Shown piece after piece: positions 22,642 through 30,485 of a DNA stretch of 33,850 bases. The DNA comes from Actinomycetota bacterium (GTDB taxonomy: Bacteria; Actinomycetota; Acidimicrobiia; Acidimicrobiales; Ilumatobacteraceae). Each line of letters opens with the position of its first letter. Position 1 is the first letter of the stretch. Made by a program: the position numbers and the translations under genes. The notes below the pieces were generated by a model. That model did not search any database and was not told the DNA's origin. It worked only from the letters and a program-made list of their open reading frames with translations. The stretch spans positions 1-33,850 of the forward strand of contig JAFMJP010000008.1 of NCBI GenBank assembly GCA_017853375.1, read 5' to 3'.

Positions 22642-23499
22642 CTACGGGGTGGCGATGGCGCGCGAACGTTGTTCGCCCAGGCCGTCGATGCCGAGCCGCA
22701 TCTCGTCACCGGGCGAAAGGTATCGCGGGGGGCGCAGGCCAAGACCGACGCCCGCAGGAGTCCCCGTATTGACGACATCGCCGGGCTCGAGCACCATGAA
22801 CTGGCTGACGTACCAGATGAGATGGCTGACCGAGAAGATCATGTCGGAAGTGTTCTCGTTCTGTACGCGTTGGCCATTGACCTCGAGGAACATTTCGAGT
22901 CGCTGGGGATCTGGAACTTCATCCGCAGTGACGAGCCACGGTCCGAGGGGATTGAACGTGGCACAGGACTTGCCCTTGTCCCATTGACCACCGCGCTCGA
23001 GTTGGAACTCGCGCTCCGATACGTCGTTCGATATCGCATAACCGGCAACACATGCAAGGGCCTCGGCAGGACTCGCCAGGTACGAAACCTTCGTCCCCAT
23101 GACGACGGCAAGTTCGATTTCCCAGTCGGTCTTCTGCGACTTTCGTGGAATCCAGACGTCGTCGTGCGGACCAACGAGCGTGTTGGGTGCCTTCATGAAA
23201 ATGATCGGTTCGTTCGGTACTTCCATGCCCGACTCTCGGGCATGATTGCGATAGTTGAGACCGATACACACGATTTTTTCCGGTTTGCCGATCGGCGCGC
23301 CGATTCGCAGCCCGGCGTCGCTCAACGGAGCGAGTTGACCGTTCTTCATGGCGGTGCGAAGTCGCTCGACTCCACCACTGGCGAAGAACTCGGGATCAAA
23401 GTCGGAGGTCACCGATCTGGCATCGAGCACGGTCGACGAGTCCGACAACTGCACGCCCGGGATTTCCTTGCCACGCTCACCCAATCGAACCAATCTCAT
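22642..23499 (-). CDS. Fumarylacetoacetate hydrolase (FAH) family protein
   Basis: 285-residue member of the FAH superfamily, whose enzymes cleave or hydrate 2-keto acids using Mg2+ or Mn2+. Seen: CIGLNYRNHARESGMEVP, the metal site DWEIELAVVMG (Glu, Glu after the Asp), SNDVSEREFQ, and NTGTPAGVGLGL. The overall form matches the 2,4-diketo-3-deoxy-sugar-acid hydrolase and ureidoglycolate-lyase-like branch (about 280-290 residues). Its ATG overlaps the oxidase stop by 4 nt. With an FAD oxidase and, further on, an enolase-superfamily dehydratase, a sugar-acid route is plausible. Confidence 0.9.
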   Translation of the reverse strand: MRLVRLGERGKEIPGVQLSDSSTVLDARSVTSDFDPEFFASGGVERLRTAMKNGQLAPLSDAGLRIGAPIGKPEKIVCIGLNYRNHARESGMEVPNEPIIFMKAPNTLVGPHDDVWIPRKSQKTDWEIELAVVMGTKVSYLASPAEALACVAGYAISNDVSEREFQLERGGQWDKGKSCATFNPLGPWLVTADEVPDPQRLEMFLEVNGQRVQNENTSDMIFSVSHLIWYVSQFMVLEPGDVVNTGTPAGVGLGLRPPRYLSPGDEMRLGIDGLGEQRSRAIATP

Positions 23500-24917
23500 A
23501 GATCGCCCACCACTTTTCCTGGATTCATGAGTCCGAGTGGGTCGACCGCCTTTTTGATCGACCGCATGAGTGACACTGCGTCGTCACCAAGCTCTCGGAT
23601 GAGGTAGGGAATCTTCCCCAATCCGATGCCGTGTTCGCCGGTGCACGTACCACCCATCTCGAGGGCTCGTGAAATGAGACGCTCGTTGAATGATTCAACC
23701 CGGTGCATCTCTTCTGCATCGTCTGGCGTGACGACGACGATGACGTGGAAGTTGCCGTCACCGACGTGCCCGATGATCGGACCGAAGATGCCGGAAGACG
23801 CGATGTCGCTGTGGGTCTGGGTGATGCAGTCCGCCAGTCGAGAGATCGGAACGCATACGTCCGTGACGAAGATCTGCGCGCCGGGGCGTTGCGCGCGGAT
23901 TGCCCACGCGGCATCGTGACGAGCCTGCCAGAGCACCGTTCGTTCGGCTTGATCCGTGCTGAAGGTGAATCCGGTTCCACCGTGATCCGCAAGGATCTCG
24001 CCGGCCAGTTTGGCTTCGTGTCTGACGACTTCATCGGAGCCGTGGAACTCGAGCAGGAGCATGTTCTGCTCGGAGAGGGTGGTATTGGAATACGCGTTCA
24101 CCGAGGCAACTGCGGCTTTGTCGAGCAGCTCGATCCGCGCCACCCCGATACCCAACTGAATGACGGCGATGACCGCCGAAACGGCCGAGTGGAGATCCTC
24201 GAATTGCACCGTTGCCGCCGCAGTTGCTTCGGGGATTCCGAACAAGCGCAACGACACCTCGGTGATGACACCCAGAGTGCCTTCCGACCCCAGGAAGAGG
24301 TGGGTGAGGTCGTAACCAGCCGACGTCTTTCGAGCACGGCGCCCCGTTTCAATCACGCTGCCATTCGGCAATACGACCTTCATCGAGAGCACCAGTTCGC
24401 GCATCGCGCCGTACTTCACCGTCGTCGTGCCGGATGCGCCCGTTGCGGCCATTCCACCGATGGTGGCGTCGGCACCCGGATCAACCGGGAAGAACAGTCC
24501 ATAGGGCACGAGCTCCTTCGCGAGTTGCTTACGGAGCACGCCTGCCTGGACGGTGCAGTCGAGATCGTCGCTGCTCACTCGCAGGACCTTGTTCATACGT
24601 GACAGATCCAGCGAAACACCGCCATGGATGGCGTTGACGTGACCCTCGAGCGAAGTTCCGACTCCGAAGGGAATCACAGGAATGAGATGAGTGGAGCAGA
24701 TCGCCAAGCAGTCGGCAACGTCCTCGGTGGATTCGACGAAGATGACGAGGTCCGGTTGGCCCGGCAGATGGAAGCTCTCGTCGTGCGAGTGTTGTGCAAG
24801 GACGTCACGACCGCGCGTTGCCTGTTTGCCGAATCGCTCCTCGAGACGAACCAACCCAGCTTCGCGTTGACCGTTGTCCTCGCGGGAACCCGGACCAGAG
24901 TCGATTGTCGTCGACAC
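23496..24917 (-). CDS. FAD-linked oxidase, GlcD/D-lactate dehydrogenase type
   Basis: About 473-residue flavoprotein of the VAO/PCMH family. It oxidises 2-hydroxy acids such as glycolate or D-lactate, or D-2-hydroxy acids made in amino acid or sugar-acid breakdown. Seen: the FAD-binding IPFGVGTSLEGHVNA, VDPGADATIGGMAATGASGT, SAGYDLTHLFLGSEGTLGV, the metal site IIGHVGDGNFHV and the C-terminal GTCTGEHGIGLGKIPYL. A GTG at 24917, 1 nt after the GntR stop, is the likeliest start. A TTG at 24944 would add nine residues and overlap GntR by 26 nt. It is coupled to the FAH gene by ATGA. Confidence 0.92.
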   Translation of the reverse strand: MSTTIDSGPGSREDNGQREAGLVRLEERFGKQATRGRDVLAQHSHDESFHLPGQPDLVIFVESTEDVADCLAICSTHLIPVIPFGVGTSLEGHVNAIHGGVSLDLSRMNKVLRVSSDDLDCTVQAGVLRKQLAKELVPYGLFFPVDPGADATIGGMAATGASGTTTVKYGAMRELVLSMKVVLPNGSVIETGRRARKTSAGYDLTHLFLGSEGTLGVITEVSLRLFGIPEATAAATVQFEDLHSAVSAVIAVIQLGIGVARIELLDKAAVASVNAYSNTTLSEQNMLLLEFHGSDEVVRHEAKLAGEILADHGGTGFTFSTDQAERTVLWQARHDAAWAIRAQRPGAQIFVTDVCVPISRLADCITQTHSDIASSGIFGPIIGHVGDGNFHVIVVVTPDDAEEMHRVESFNERLISRALEMGGTCTGEHGIGLGKIPYLIRELGDDAVSLMRSIKKAVDPLGLMNPGKVVGDL

Positions 24918-24918
24918 G

Positions 24919-25626
24919 TCAGTTGAGACCGGTCGAGGGTTCAACTCTCTGCCAGTCGGCTTTCAAGAGGCTGACCGTAGTGACGAGGTGAGTACGTAGT
25001 GCTTCGGCTGCAAGTTCGTGATCGCGCGACGACAGGGCGCTCACGATTGCCCTGTGTTCATCGTCGGCCGCGTCGTGTCGGACTTCCAGCGAGAGTTGCT
25101 GGTAGCGCTCGGCGTGCATCCACAGCTGGCGAATGATTCGAATACGACGTTCGGATCCGCAGTTGCCGTAGATGCGGAAGTGGAAGTCGCGATTGAGTTT
25201 CACCACCCGACTCGCGTCCTTGTCGGCGTAGGCGCCCGACATCTTCTCGATCAAGGTCTGCAAATCCTGTAGTGCTTCGTCGCTGAACGGCTTGCTCTTG
25301 GCGACCGCGTCGACTTCCATGGCGATTCGAACGTCGTAGAGGTCTTCAAGGTCGGCAAGTGAGACGGGCGTCACCCACGCGCCACGATTGTGGCGAAAGA
25401 GGATGAAACCTTCGGCCTCCAGAATTCGAAGTGCTTCCCGGACCGGGATGAAACTGGTTCCACACCGTTCGGCGATTTGCTTCGGCAAAATCTTGGAATC
25501 GCGTCGATAGCGACCGGTGATGATGCCGTTTCGAAGGTGCTCGACAACATGCGCAACGGAACTGTCGTTCGATCGCGGCGTTCGAGTGGAACTGCCCTTT
25601 ACTGCTGAACGTCCCTTCGTCGGCAC
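24919..25626 (-). CDS. GntR-family transcriptional regulator, FadR subfamily (FCD domain)
   Basis: 235-residue repressor-type regulator. The N-terminal winged helix (about residues 20-90) contains ERCGTSFIPVREALRILEAEGF, the GntR signature. The C-terminal all-helical FCD ligand domain has LYDVRIAMEVDAVA, NRDFHFRIY and DDEHRAIVSAL, with Asp and His residues of the kind that bind a metal and a carboxylate ligand. It heads the oxidase-FAH-deacylase-PLP operon and is divergent from the epimerase and DSD1 genes, so it probably controls both. GTG 25626 is preferred from the TAGCAT box 8 nt upstream; longer frames overlap the divergent gene. Confidence 0.92.
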   Translation of the reverse strand: MPTKGRSAVKGSSTRTPRSNDSSVAHVVEHLRNGIITGRYRRDSKILPKQIAERCGTSFIPVREALRILEAEGFILFRHNRGAWVTPVSLADLEDLYDVRIAMEVDAVAKSKPFSDEALQDLQTLIEKMSGAYADKDASRVVKLNRDFHFRIYGNCGSERRIRIIRQLWMHAERYQQLSLEVRHDAADDEHRAIVSALSSRDHELAAEALRTHLVTTVSLLKADWQRVEPSTGLN

Positions 25627-25634
25627 GAGCACAG

Positions 25635-25640
25635 ATGCTA
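25635..25640 (-). promoter_or_regulatory. Putative -10 element (TAGCAT) of the GntR operon
   Basis: TAGCAT on the minus strand, 8 nt before GTG 25626. It is part of an imperfect palindrome that may be the regulator's own site. Confidence 0.45.
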
Positions 25641-25646
25641 TACGAT
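25635..25646. promoter_or_regulatory. Candidate GntR operator, imperfect palindrome
   Basis: ATGCTATACGAT: an ATnnTATAnnAT pattern with dyad symmetry broken only at the inner GC/CG pairs. FadR-type regulators often bind short palindromes with a central TATA or TAC-GTA core. The site covers the regulator's own -10 box, so autoregulation is likely if it is real. Confidence 0.35.
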
Positions 25647-25686
25647 TCGACCATCCAATTGCCAAGGCGACAGTAGAGGTTTGGCC

Positions 25687-26619
25687 GTGATTACCCTGCA
25701 GAACGACCGCCTTACGGTTCAGATCAACGAGCAATTGGGAGCCGAAATTGCCCAGATTTCCGTGAATGGAAGTGAGCTCCTTGCGTATTACGACTGGGAC
25801 AGTCCCGTCGCCGTCGGGAGGAGTACGTCATACGGCAAACATCGCCATGATTGGCTCTCGGAATATCGGGGCGGATGGCAGTTCTTGATTCCCAATGCCG
25901 GTCCTGAGTGCGAAGTGGACGGAGTGAATCTTCCATTCCACGGGGAATGGTCACGGACACACGTCGATGTGGTCGCCCACACCGAGTCGATGGTGCGGGT
26001 GCGCGCGGGAACACGGTTGCCGATCACCGTGACACGTGAGATTTCGTTGCGTACGAATCCCGATCGAGTAGAAATCACCACTACCGTCCACAATCCATCG
26101 ACGGAATCCACGTCATTCATCTGGGGTGAGCATCCTGCGTTCCGTGCGAGTGATGGCGATCTCGTCGACTTGCCCACGACGAACGTTGCCGATGCATCTG
26201 GATCGCCGCTTGGAGTTTGGCCGCTCGCAGAATCGGATCGACTCGATGTGATCGACGACAAGGCGCCGCACGAAAGTGTGCACTTCATCACCGACCTGGA
26301 TTGCGGCTGGGCTGCGCTTCGTCGCTCGGACATCGGAGTCGCCATGGCATGGGAAGCAAGGGATTTCCCCCACGTATGGCTGTGGCGCGAGAACGGCAGC
26401 AAGGGGTTCCCGTTCTATGGTCGGGCATCTCTGGTGGCGATCGAACCAGCCTGTACCTGGCCGGGACTCGGATTGGCCGAGGCTCGACGTCGCGGTCAAG
26501 CAATCGATCTTGCTGCGGGTCAGTCGCGTAGTACGACGATGTCCCTCACACCTTTTGTCCCCACGAATGCCCGGGTGTCGAAGGTAACCGTCGATGGACA
26601 CATCACCTTCGGTTCATGA
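25687..26619 (+). CDS. Aldose 1-epimerase-like protein
   Basis: 310-residue beta-sandwich protein of the galactose-mutarotase superfamily. Seen: YRGGWQFLIPNAGPECEVDG, NLPFHGEWSRTHVDV, the possible catalytic His in FIWGEHPAFRA, and Glu in LVAIEPACTWPGLGLAEA. Such proteins interconvert sugar anomers or act in uncharacterised carbohydrate steps. GTG 25687 is favoured over TTG 25681 because a TAGAGG box lies 7 nt before it. Its stop overlaps the next ATG (ATGA), so it is coupled to the DSD1-like gene. Confidence 0.83.
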   Translation: MITLQNDRLTVQINEQLGAEIAQISVNGSELLAYYDWDSPVAVGRSTSYGKHRHDWLSEYRGGWQFLIPNAGPECEVDGVNLPFHGEWSRTHVDVVAHTESMVRVRAGTRLPITVTREISLRTNPDRVEITTTVHNPSTESTSFIWGEHPAFRASDGDLVDLPTTNVADASGSPLGVWPLAESDRLDVIDDKAPHESVHFITDLDCGWAALRRSDIGVAMAWEARDFPHVWLWRENGSKGFPFYGRASLVAIEPACTWPGLGLAEARRRGQAIDLAAGQSRSTTMSLTPFVPTNARVSKVTVDGHITFGS

Positions 26620-27857
26620 GCGTGTTGAAACGCAGGGTTGAACGCAAGGGCTTTCCATCGAGCCGACGACGTGTCGTTGGCTGGTCGACGTTCGATCCGG
26701 ACGTCCTCATGCCAACGGCAGTGTTGCTCCGTTCGGCTCTGGAGAGCAACAGTGCGAGCTTTGCCACCTATTGTCGCCGTCACCACGTTTCGTTTGCGCC
26801 GCACGGCAAGACGACGATGTCACCCGAACTTTTTCGACTGCAACTCAACGACGGGGCGTGGGCCATCACTGCAGCAACGACGTTCCAAGCCAAGACGATG
26901 GTCGATCACGGTGTGCCGCGAGTTCTCATCGCGAACGAAGTGGTCGCACCGGGCGACATCGCTTGGTTGGCTACTGCCACTCGGAAAGGGCACGAGGTGT
27001 ATTGCTGTGTCGATTCAATGGATGCAGTAGATCTTCTCCACGCGGGCCTTCGGGAATTGCCGATGGGCGTACAAGTTCCCGTGCTCGTGGAACTTGGCGT
27101 GCCGAACGGCCGCACCGGAAGTCGCAGTGTTGCCGAGGCACTCACGGTCGCAGAGCACGTTGCTGCCTGCCCGACTCTTCGCCTCGCTGGAGCCTCGGGT
27201 TTCGAAGGAATCATCTCGGCGACCGAATCACGGTCCGCCGAGGACCGCGTCGATGACTTCCTGTCCGAATTGCGTCGACTTGCGGACGAACTCATCCGAC
27301 GAAAACTGGTTGCCGACAGCCATGAAGTCATCCTGAGCGCGGGTGGCAGCGTCTTTTTTGAGCGAGTCGTCACGAGTTTGTATCGGAGCGATACGACATT
27401 GCCCGAACGAGTGGTGGTACGCAGCGGCTGCTACATCAGCCACGATGATGGAGTAATCCACGAGCTTTCGCCACTTGGCGCCGCTCCGCGAGCCAATGGC
27501 GAGGTCTTCCAGGCGGCACTCGAAGTATGGGGTGTGGTGCTGTCGCGTCCGGAACCGACGAGGGTCGTCGTGGGTGTGGGCAAGCGTGATGTTTCTACCG
27601 ACGGTTTGCTCCCCATTGCCAAGAAGCGCCGCCGGCGAGGGAGTTCGGTCGTTGAATCGTGGTCGGCACTGGGACGTGCGGTACGAGTTGATGATCAACA
27701 CACGTATTTGGATGTGGCCGAGACTGACGACATTGCAGTCGGCGACCTCGTAGGACTCGGAATCTCGCATCCCTGCACCACGTTCGACAAGTGGCGAGCC
27801 ATCCCCATCGTCGACGACGAGTATCGCGTGGTTGAAGTAGCGCGAACGTTCTTTTAG
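26616..27857 (+). CDS. DSD1-family PLP enzyme (D-serine dehydratase / D-threonine aldolase-like)
   Basis: 413-residue fold-type III PLP enzyme (alanine racemase N-terminal barrel). The PLP Lys is in FAPHGKTTMSPELF, and the barrel continues with VLIANEVVAPGDI, VPVLVELGVPNGRTG and the phosphate-binding RSGCYISHDDG. Near the C-terminus GISHPCTTFDKW supplies the His and Cys that hold the zinc in D-serine dehydratase. D-threonine aldolases share this layout. It is coupled to the epimerase-like gene by a 4-nt overlap and converges with the M81 gene, leaving 6 nt between stops. Confidence 0.9.
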   Translation: MSVLKRRVERKGFPSSRRRVVGWSTFDPDVLMPTAVLLRSALESNSASFATYCRRHHVSFAPHGKTTMSPELFRLQLNDGAWAITAATTFQAKTMVDHGVPRVLIANEVVAPGDIAWLATATRKGHEVYCCVDSMDAVDLLHAGLRELPMGVQVPVLVELGVPNGRTGSRSVAEALTVAEHVAACPTLRLAGASGFEGIISATESRSAEDRVDDFLSELRRLADELIRRKLVADSHEVILSAGGSVFFERVVTSLYRSDTTLPERVVVRSGCYISHDDGVIHELSPLGAAPRANGEVFQAALEVWGVVLSRPEPTRVVVGVGKRDVSTDGLLPIAKKRRRRGSSVVESWSALGRAVRVDDQHTYLDVAETDDIAVGDLVGLGISHPCTTFDKWRAIPIVDDEYRVVEVARTFF

Positions 27858-27863
27858 AGCGGA

Positions 27864-29369
27864 CTACGCCGAGAAGGTGGTGTCGGTCTCGAAGGGAAAC
27901 ATCGGTCGACGTCGAGCCTCGTAGCGCAACGTCGACAAGTCGGCACTCGTGCAACCCGGTGTGTTGAGTTGAATCAGCTCGGCAGCGATCGGCTCGAATG
28001 CTCCGCGGGGCGAGTGGACTCCCTTGGCAACGATGATCTTGATGTGGAGCGGATCAAGACCAGCGCTCGTCAACTCTGCGCGACTGGTGTTGCCCATCGG
28101 TCGCGAGTTGAGGAGCACATAATGGTCGTCAACGGTGTGTACCAGTGCGCGTGGACCGGCGTTGAAGAAGCGGAACCCACCGTGCGTGACCCCGGTGTCC
28201 TCGAATCGACCGTCATCAACGTGTGTGACGATCCCGGTGATGTGCACGGGTGAACCATGAAGCGCATCCGTCTTTGCGCCGACATGGAGTTCGACCGTGG
28301 CGCCGACGCCTGCAGAGTGACATGCCTCGGCACTCTCGGGGTCGCAGAGTGAGTGAAAGAGACCACCGACTCCCAGGCGCTGAGCGGCGGCAAGCACGTG
28401 TGTGGAGTCGGCCGGACTACCGCCCCCCACGTTGTCACCAACGTCGAGCAGGACGACGGGTCCGCGCTGGGCGGCGGCTGCCCGAGTGAGTGCCGTTTCA
28501 AGATCGACGCCGTCGCCGACGAAGTCCTTGCGCATGCGCCAGGCCTCGTTTGCGAGCGAAGTAGCCAATTGATTGGCAAGGTCGAGATCGTCGTCGGTGA
28601 TGACGATGAACGACATTCCAAGTTCATTGACGTCGGCATACGGGAATCCCTCGATGACGCTCACCGACAGAACCTCCGCGCGCTCCTGCATTTCGTTGGC
28701 GACACCCACCAGATGCGACATCGGCCAGTCAGAGGTGCCTTGCCGCAGGATGTTGATGGCAGCCGGTATCGGAATGAAAGCGGTCGTCGGGTGAATTTCG
28801 TGTCGTGCGGCAGCCAAGGCGAGATCAGCCACCTGTCGTGCGCGCGACCGAGGGTCGATGTGCGGGTTGGTGAGGTAGGCGTTGATCACCGTGCTGTTCT
28901 GCACCATGCGTTCGGACACGTTGGCGTGCATGTCGAGTGCGACACCGATGACGACGTCATTGCCAAGGAGTTGGCGAACTCTCGCGATGATTTCGCCGTC
29001 GGCGTCGGGTTGGTGCTCTGCGACTGCCGCGCCGTGGAGTGCGAGCAGTACGACATCCCAAGGCCCGTCGCTCGCGAGCCGCTCGAGCATCCGCGCGACG
29101 AGCGTTTCGAATGCTTCTTTGGTGATCGTTCCCATGGGATTCAAATCCGCATGAAAGAGTGGTACCACCGTGAGGTTGGGGAGTGAACGAATCTCCAGAA
29201 AACCGCCGAGCGTGGCCTGAGACTCCCCGTACACACGGATGAGGTCGTCATCCTCCACGGGACCTGCAGCCATGAACCGCTCGAGTGATGCCGGTACCGG
29301 TGCAAAGGTGTTGGACTCGTGATGAAAACCGGCGAGGGCGACACGAAGATGTCGAGGTGCAGCGTTGAT
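27864..29369 (-). CDS. M81 family metallopeptidase (MlrC-like), start codon non-canonical
   Basis: MlrC-type protein related to microcystinase MlrC. Internal landmarks: LLALHGAAVAEHQPDADGEI, GVALDMHANVSERMV (likely zinc ligands Asp and His), AYLTNPHIDPRSRA, and VVLLDVGDNVGGGSPADST. The C-terminal domain has NSRPMGNTSRAELTSAGLDP. The first ATG in frame (29273) would remove the conserved N-terminal VALAGFHHESNTFAP block that is encoded just upstream in the same frame. No ATG, GTG or TTG precedes that block. A TAGAGT box lies 7 nt before an in-frame ATC at 29369, so I place the start there tentatively, giving 501 residues, about the family size. Confidence 0.85.
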   Translation of the reverse strand: MNAAPRHLRVALAGFHHESNTFAPVPASLERFMAAGPVEDDDLIRVYGESQATLGGFLEIRSLPNLTVVPLFHADLNPMGTITKEAFETLVARMLERLASDGPWDVVLLALHGAAVAEHQPDADGEIIARVRQLLGNDVVIGVALDMHANVSERMVQNSTVINAYLTNPHIDPRSRARQVADLALAAARHEIHPTTAFIPIPAAINILRQGTSDWPMSHLVGVANEMQERAEVLSVSVIEGFPYADVNELGMSFIVITDDDLDLANQLATSLANEAWRMRKDFVGDGVDLETALTRAAAAQRGPVVLLDVGDNVGGGSPADSTHVLAAAQRLGVGGLFHSLCDPESAEACHSAGVGATVELHVGAKTDALHGSPVHITGIVTHVDDGRFEDTGVTHGGFRFFNAGPRALVHTVDDHYVLLNSRPMGNTSRAELTSAGLDPLHIKIIVAKGVHSPRGAFEPIAAELIQLNTPGCTSADLSTLRYEARRRPMFPFETDTTFSA

Positions 29370-29376
29370 GCACGCA

Positions 29377-29382
29377 ACTCTA
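29377..29382 (-). promoter_or_regulatory. Putative -10 element (TAGAGT) of the M81 gene
   Basis: TAGAGT on the minus strand, 7 nt before an in-frame ATC. Spacing is the same as at the leaderless genes in this window. Confidence 0.4.
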
Positions 29383-29384
29383 GG

Positions 29385-29413
29385 GTGACTTCGCGAAATT
29401 TGAATGTTATAGA
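29385..29413 (+). promoter_or_regulatory. Possible promoter of the aldo/keto reductase operon
   Basis: GTGACT (29385-29390), 17 nt, TATAGA (29408-29413), or TAGAGT at 29410-29415. Unlike most promoters here it would give a leader of about 20 nt carrying a ribosome-binding site. Confidence 0.35.
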
Positions 29414-29430
29414 GTTGGCCAGACGTCGAA

Positions 29431-29437
29431 AAAGGGG
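29431..29437 (+). promoter_or_regulatory. Ribosome-binding site AAAGGGG of the aldo/keto reductase
   Basis: AAAGGGG followed by TCGT and ATG 29442. It decides the start over upstream ATGs at 29319 and later. Confidence 0.6.
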
Positions 29438-29441
29438 TCGT

Positions 29442-30443
29442 ATGAAGTATCGGCAGCTCGGGAGTACGGGAATTGAGGTGTCACTGCTGGGATTCGGGAT
29501 GTGGCCGATCGGTGGCACACAGCATGCAGGAGATTACGGAAACGTCGACGACGATGCGGCCGTCGCTGCAATTCATCGGGCACTCGACCTCGGGGTCACG
29601 CTGTTCGATACGGCTCCTGCGTACGGCAATGGTCGAGCAGAGTCGATCCTCGGGACGGCACTCGGAACTCGACGTCGGGACTCCGTGGTCGTTACCAAGT
29701 GTGCAGTCCATTGGGACTATGCCAAGGAACAGTGGGTGACGACATCGAATCGCGAGGCGATTCTTGCTTCCGCCGAGCAAAGCCTTCAGCGTTTGCGCAC
29801 GGACTACATCGACGTCCTCCTCATCCATGTGCCCGATCCGGAAGGCTCACCGGCTGGTTCGATGGCGGCGTTTCGCGAGCTCGTCGACTCGGGAAAGGTT
29901 CGAGCAGTGGGGGTTTCCAACTTCACCACCGAACAACTCGACGAGTATCGCCAACACGGCAGCATTCAGGTACAACAGTCGGGCTACAACATGCTCGACC
30001 GTCGTACAGAAACCAAGATGGTTCCCTACGTATCGGCCAATGACATCGGATTCATGACGTATGGATCACTCTGTCACGGTCTGTTCTCCGGAACATGGAA
30101 TTCCAAGACGTCGTTCGCTGCTGGCGACTGGCGTTCCAAGGGGGATGTCTTCGGATTGCCGCTTTTTCTCGGCGAGAATCTCGCCAAGAACATCGAGATG
30201 GCAAATCGTCTGAAGGAGTTCGCAGAATCTCGGTCGCATACGTTGCCGCAATTGGCGATTGCGTGGGTGGCGATGCACGACTTCGTCGGCACGTGTCTTG
30301 CCGGCATGATCACACCAGCCGAAGTGGAAGACAATGTCACGGGAGTCGATTGGTCGCTTACTCCTGCGGAGCTCCAAGAGATCGATCGCATCCTTGCCGG
30401 TGCCGCCGGTACCGAGGGTGCCGACCACTATGTCGTCAAGTAG
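29442..30443 (+). CDS. Aldo/keto reductase
   Basis: 333-residue TIM-barrel NADPH-dependent oxidoreductase of the AKR11/12-like group. Seen: MKYRQLGSTGIEVSLLGFGM, the catalytic Asp and Tyr in LFDTAPAYGNGRAE, the Lys in VVVTKCAVHWDY, DVLLIHVPDPE (His), and VRAVGVSNFT. The MKYRQLG start is typical and has a good ribosome-binding site. The frame is open further upstream, but that part overlaps the M81 promoter region. The enolase-superfamily gene follows after 42 nt on the same strand, so the two may act on the same sugar or polyol. Confidence 0.93.
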   Translation: MKYRQLGSTGIEVSLLGFGMWPIGGTQHAGDYGNVDDDAAVAAIHRALDLGVTLFDTAPAYGNGRAESILGTALGTRRRDSVVVTKCAVHWDYAKEQWVTTSNREAILASAEQSLQRLRTDYIDVLLIHVPDPEGSPAGSMAAFRELVDSGKVRAVGVSNFTTEQLDEYRQHGSIQVQQSGYNMLDRRTETKMVPYVSANDIGFMTYGSLCHGLFSGTWNSKTSFAAGDWRSKGDVFGLPLFLGENLAKNIEMANRLKEFAESRSHTLPQLAIAWVAMHDFVGTCLAGMITPAEVEDNVTGVDWSLTPAELQEIDRILAGAAGTEGADHYVVK

Positions 30444-30485
30444 TTCGGATTCGGTGTTGTCAACCTCGAACCTTCGGGACCTCGT

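Noticed and set aside
23703-24602. 299-codon plus-strand frame
   Set aside because: Antisense to the FAD oxidase, which carries FAD and metal-site motifs along the same stretch.
27864-29273. ATG 29273 as the start of the M81 gene
   Set aside because: It would cut off the conserved HESNTF block that is encoded upstream in the same frame without a stop codon.
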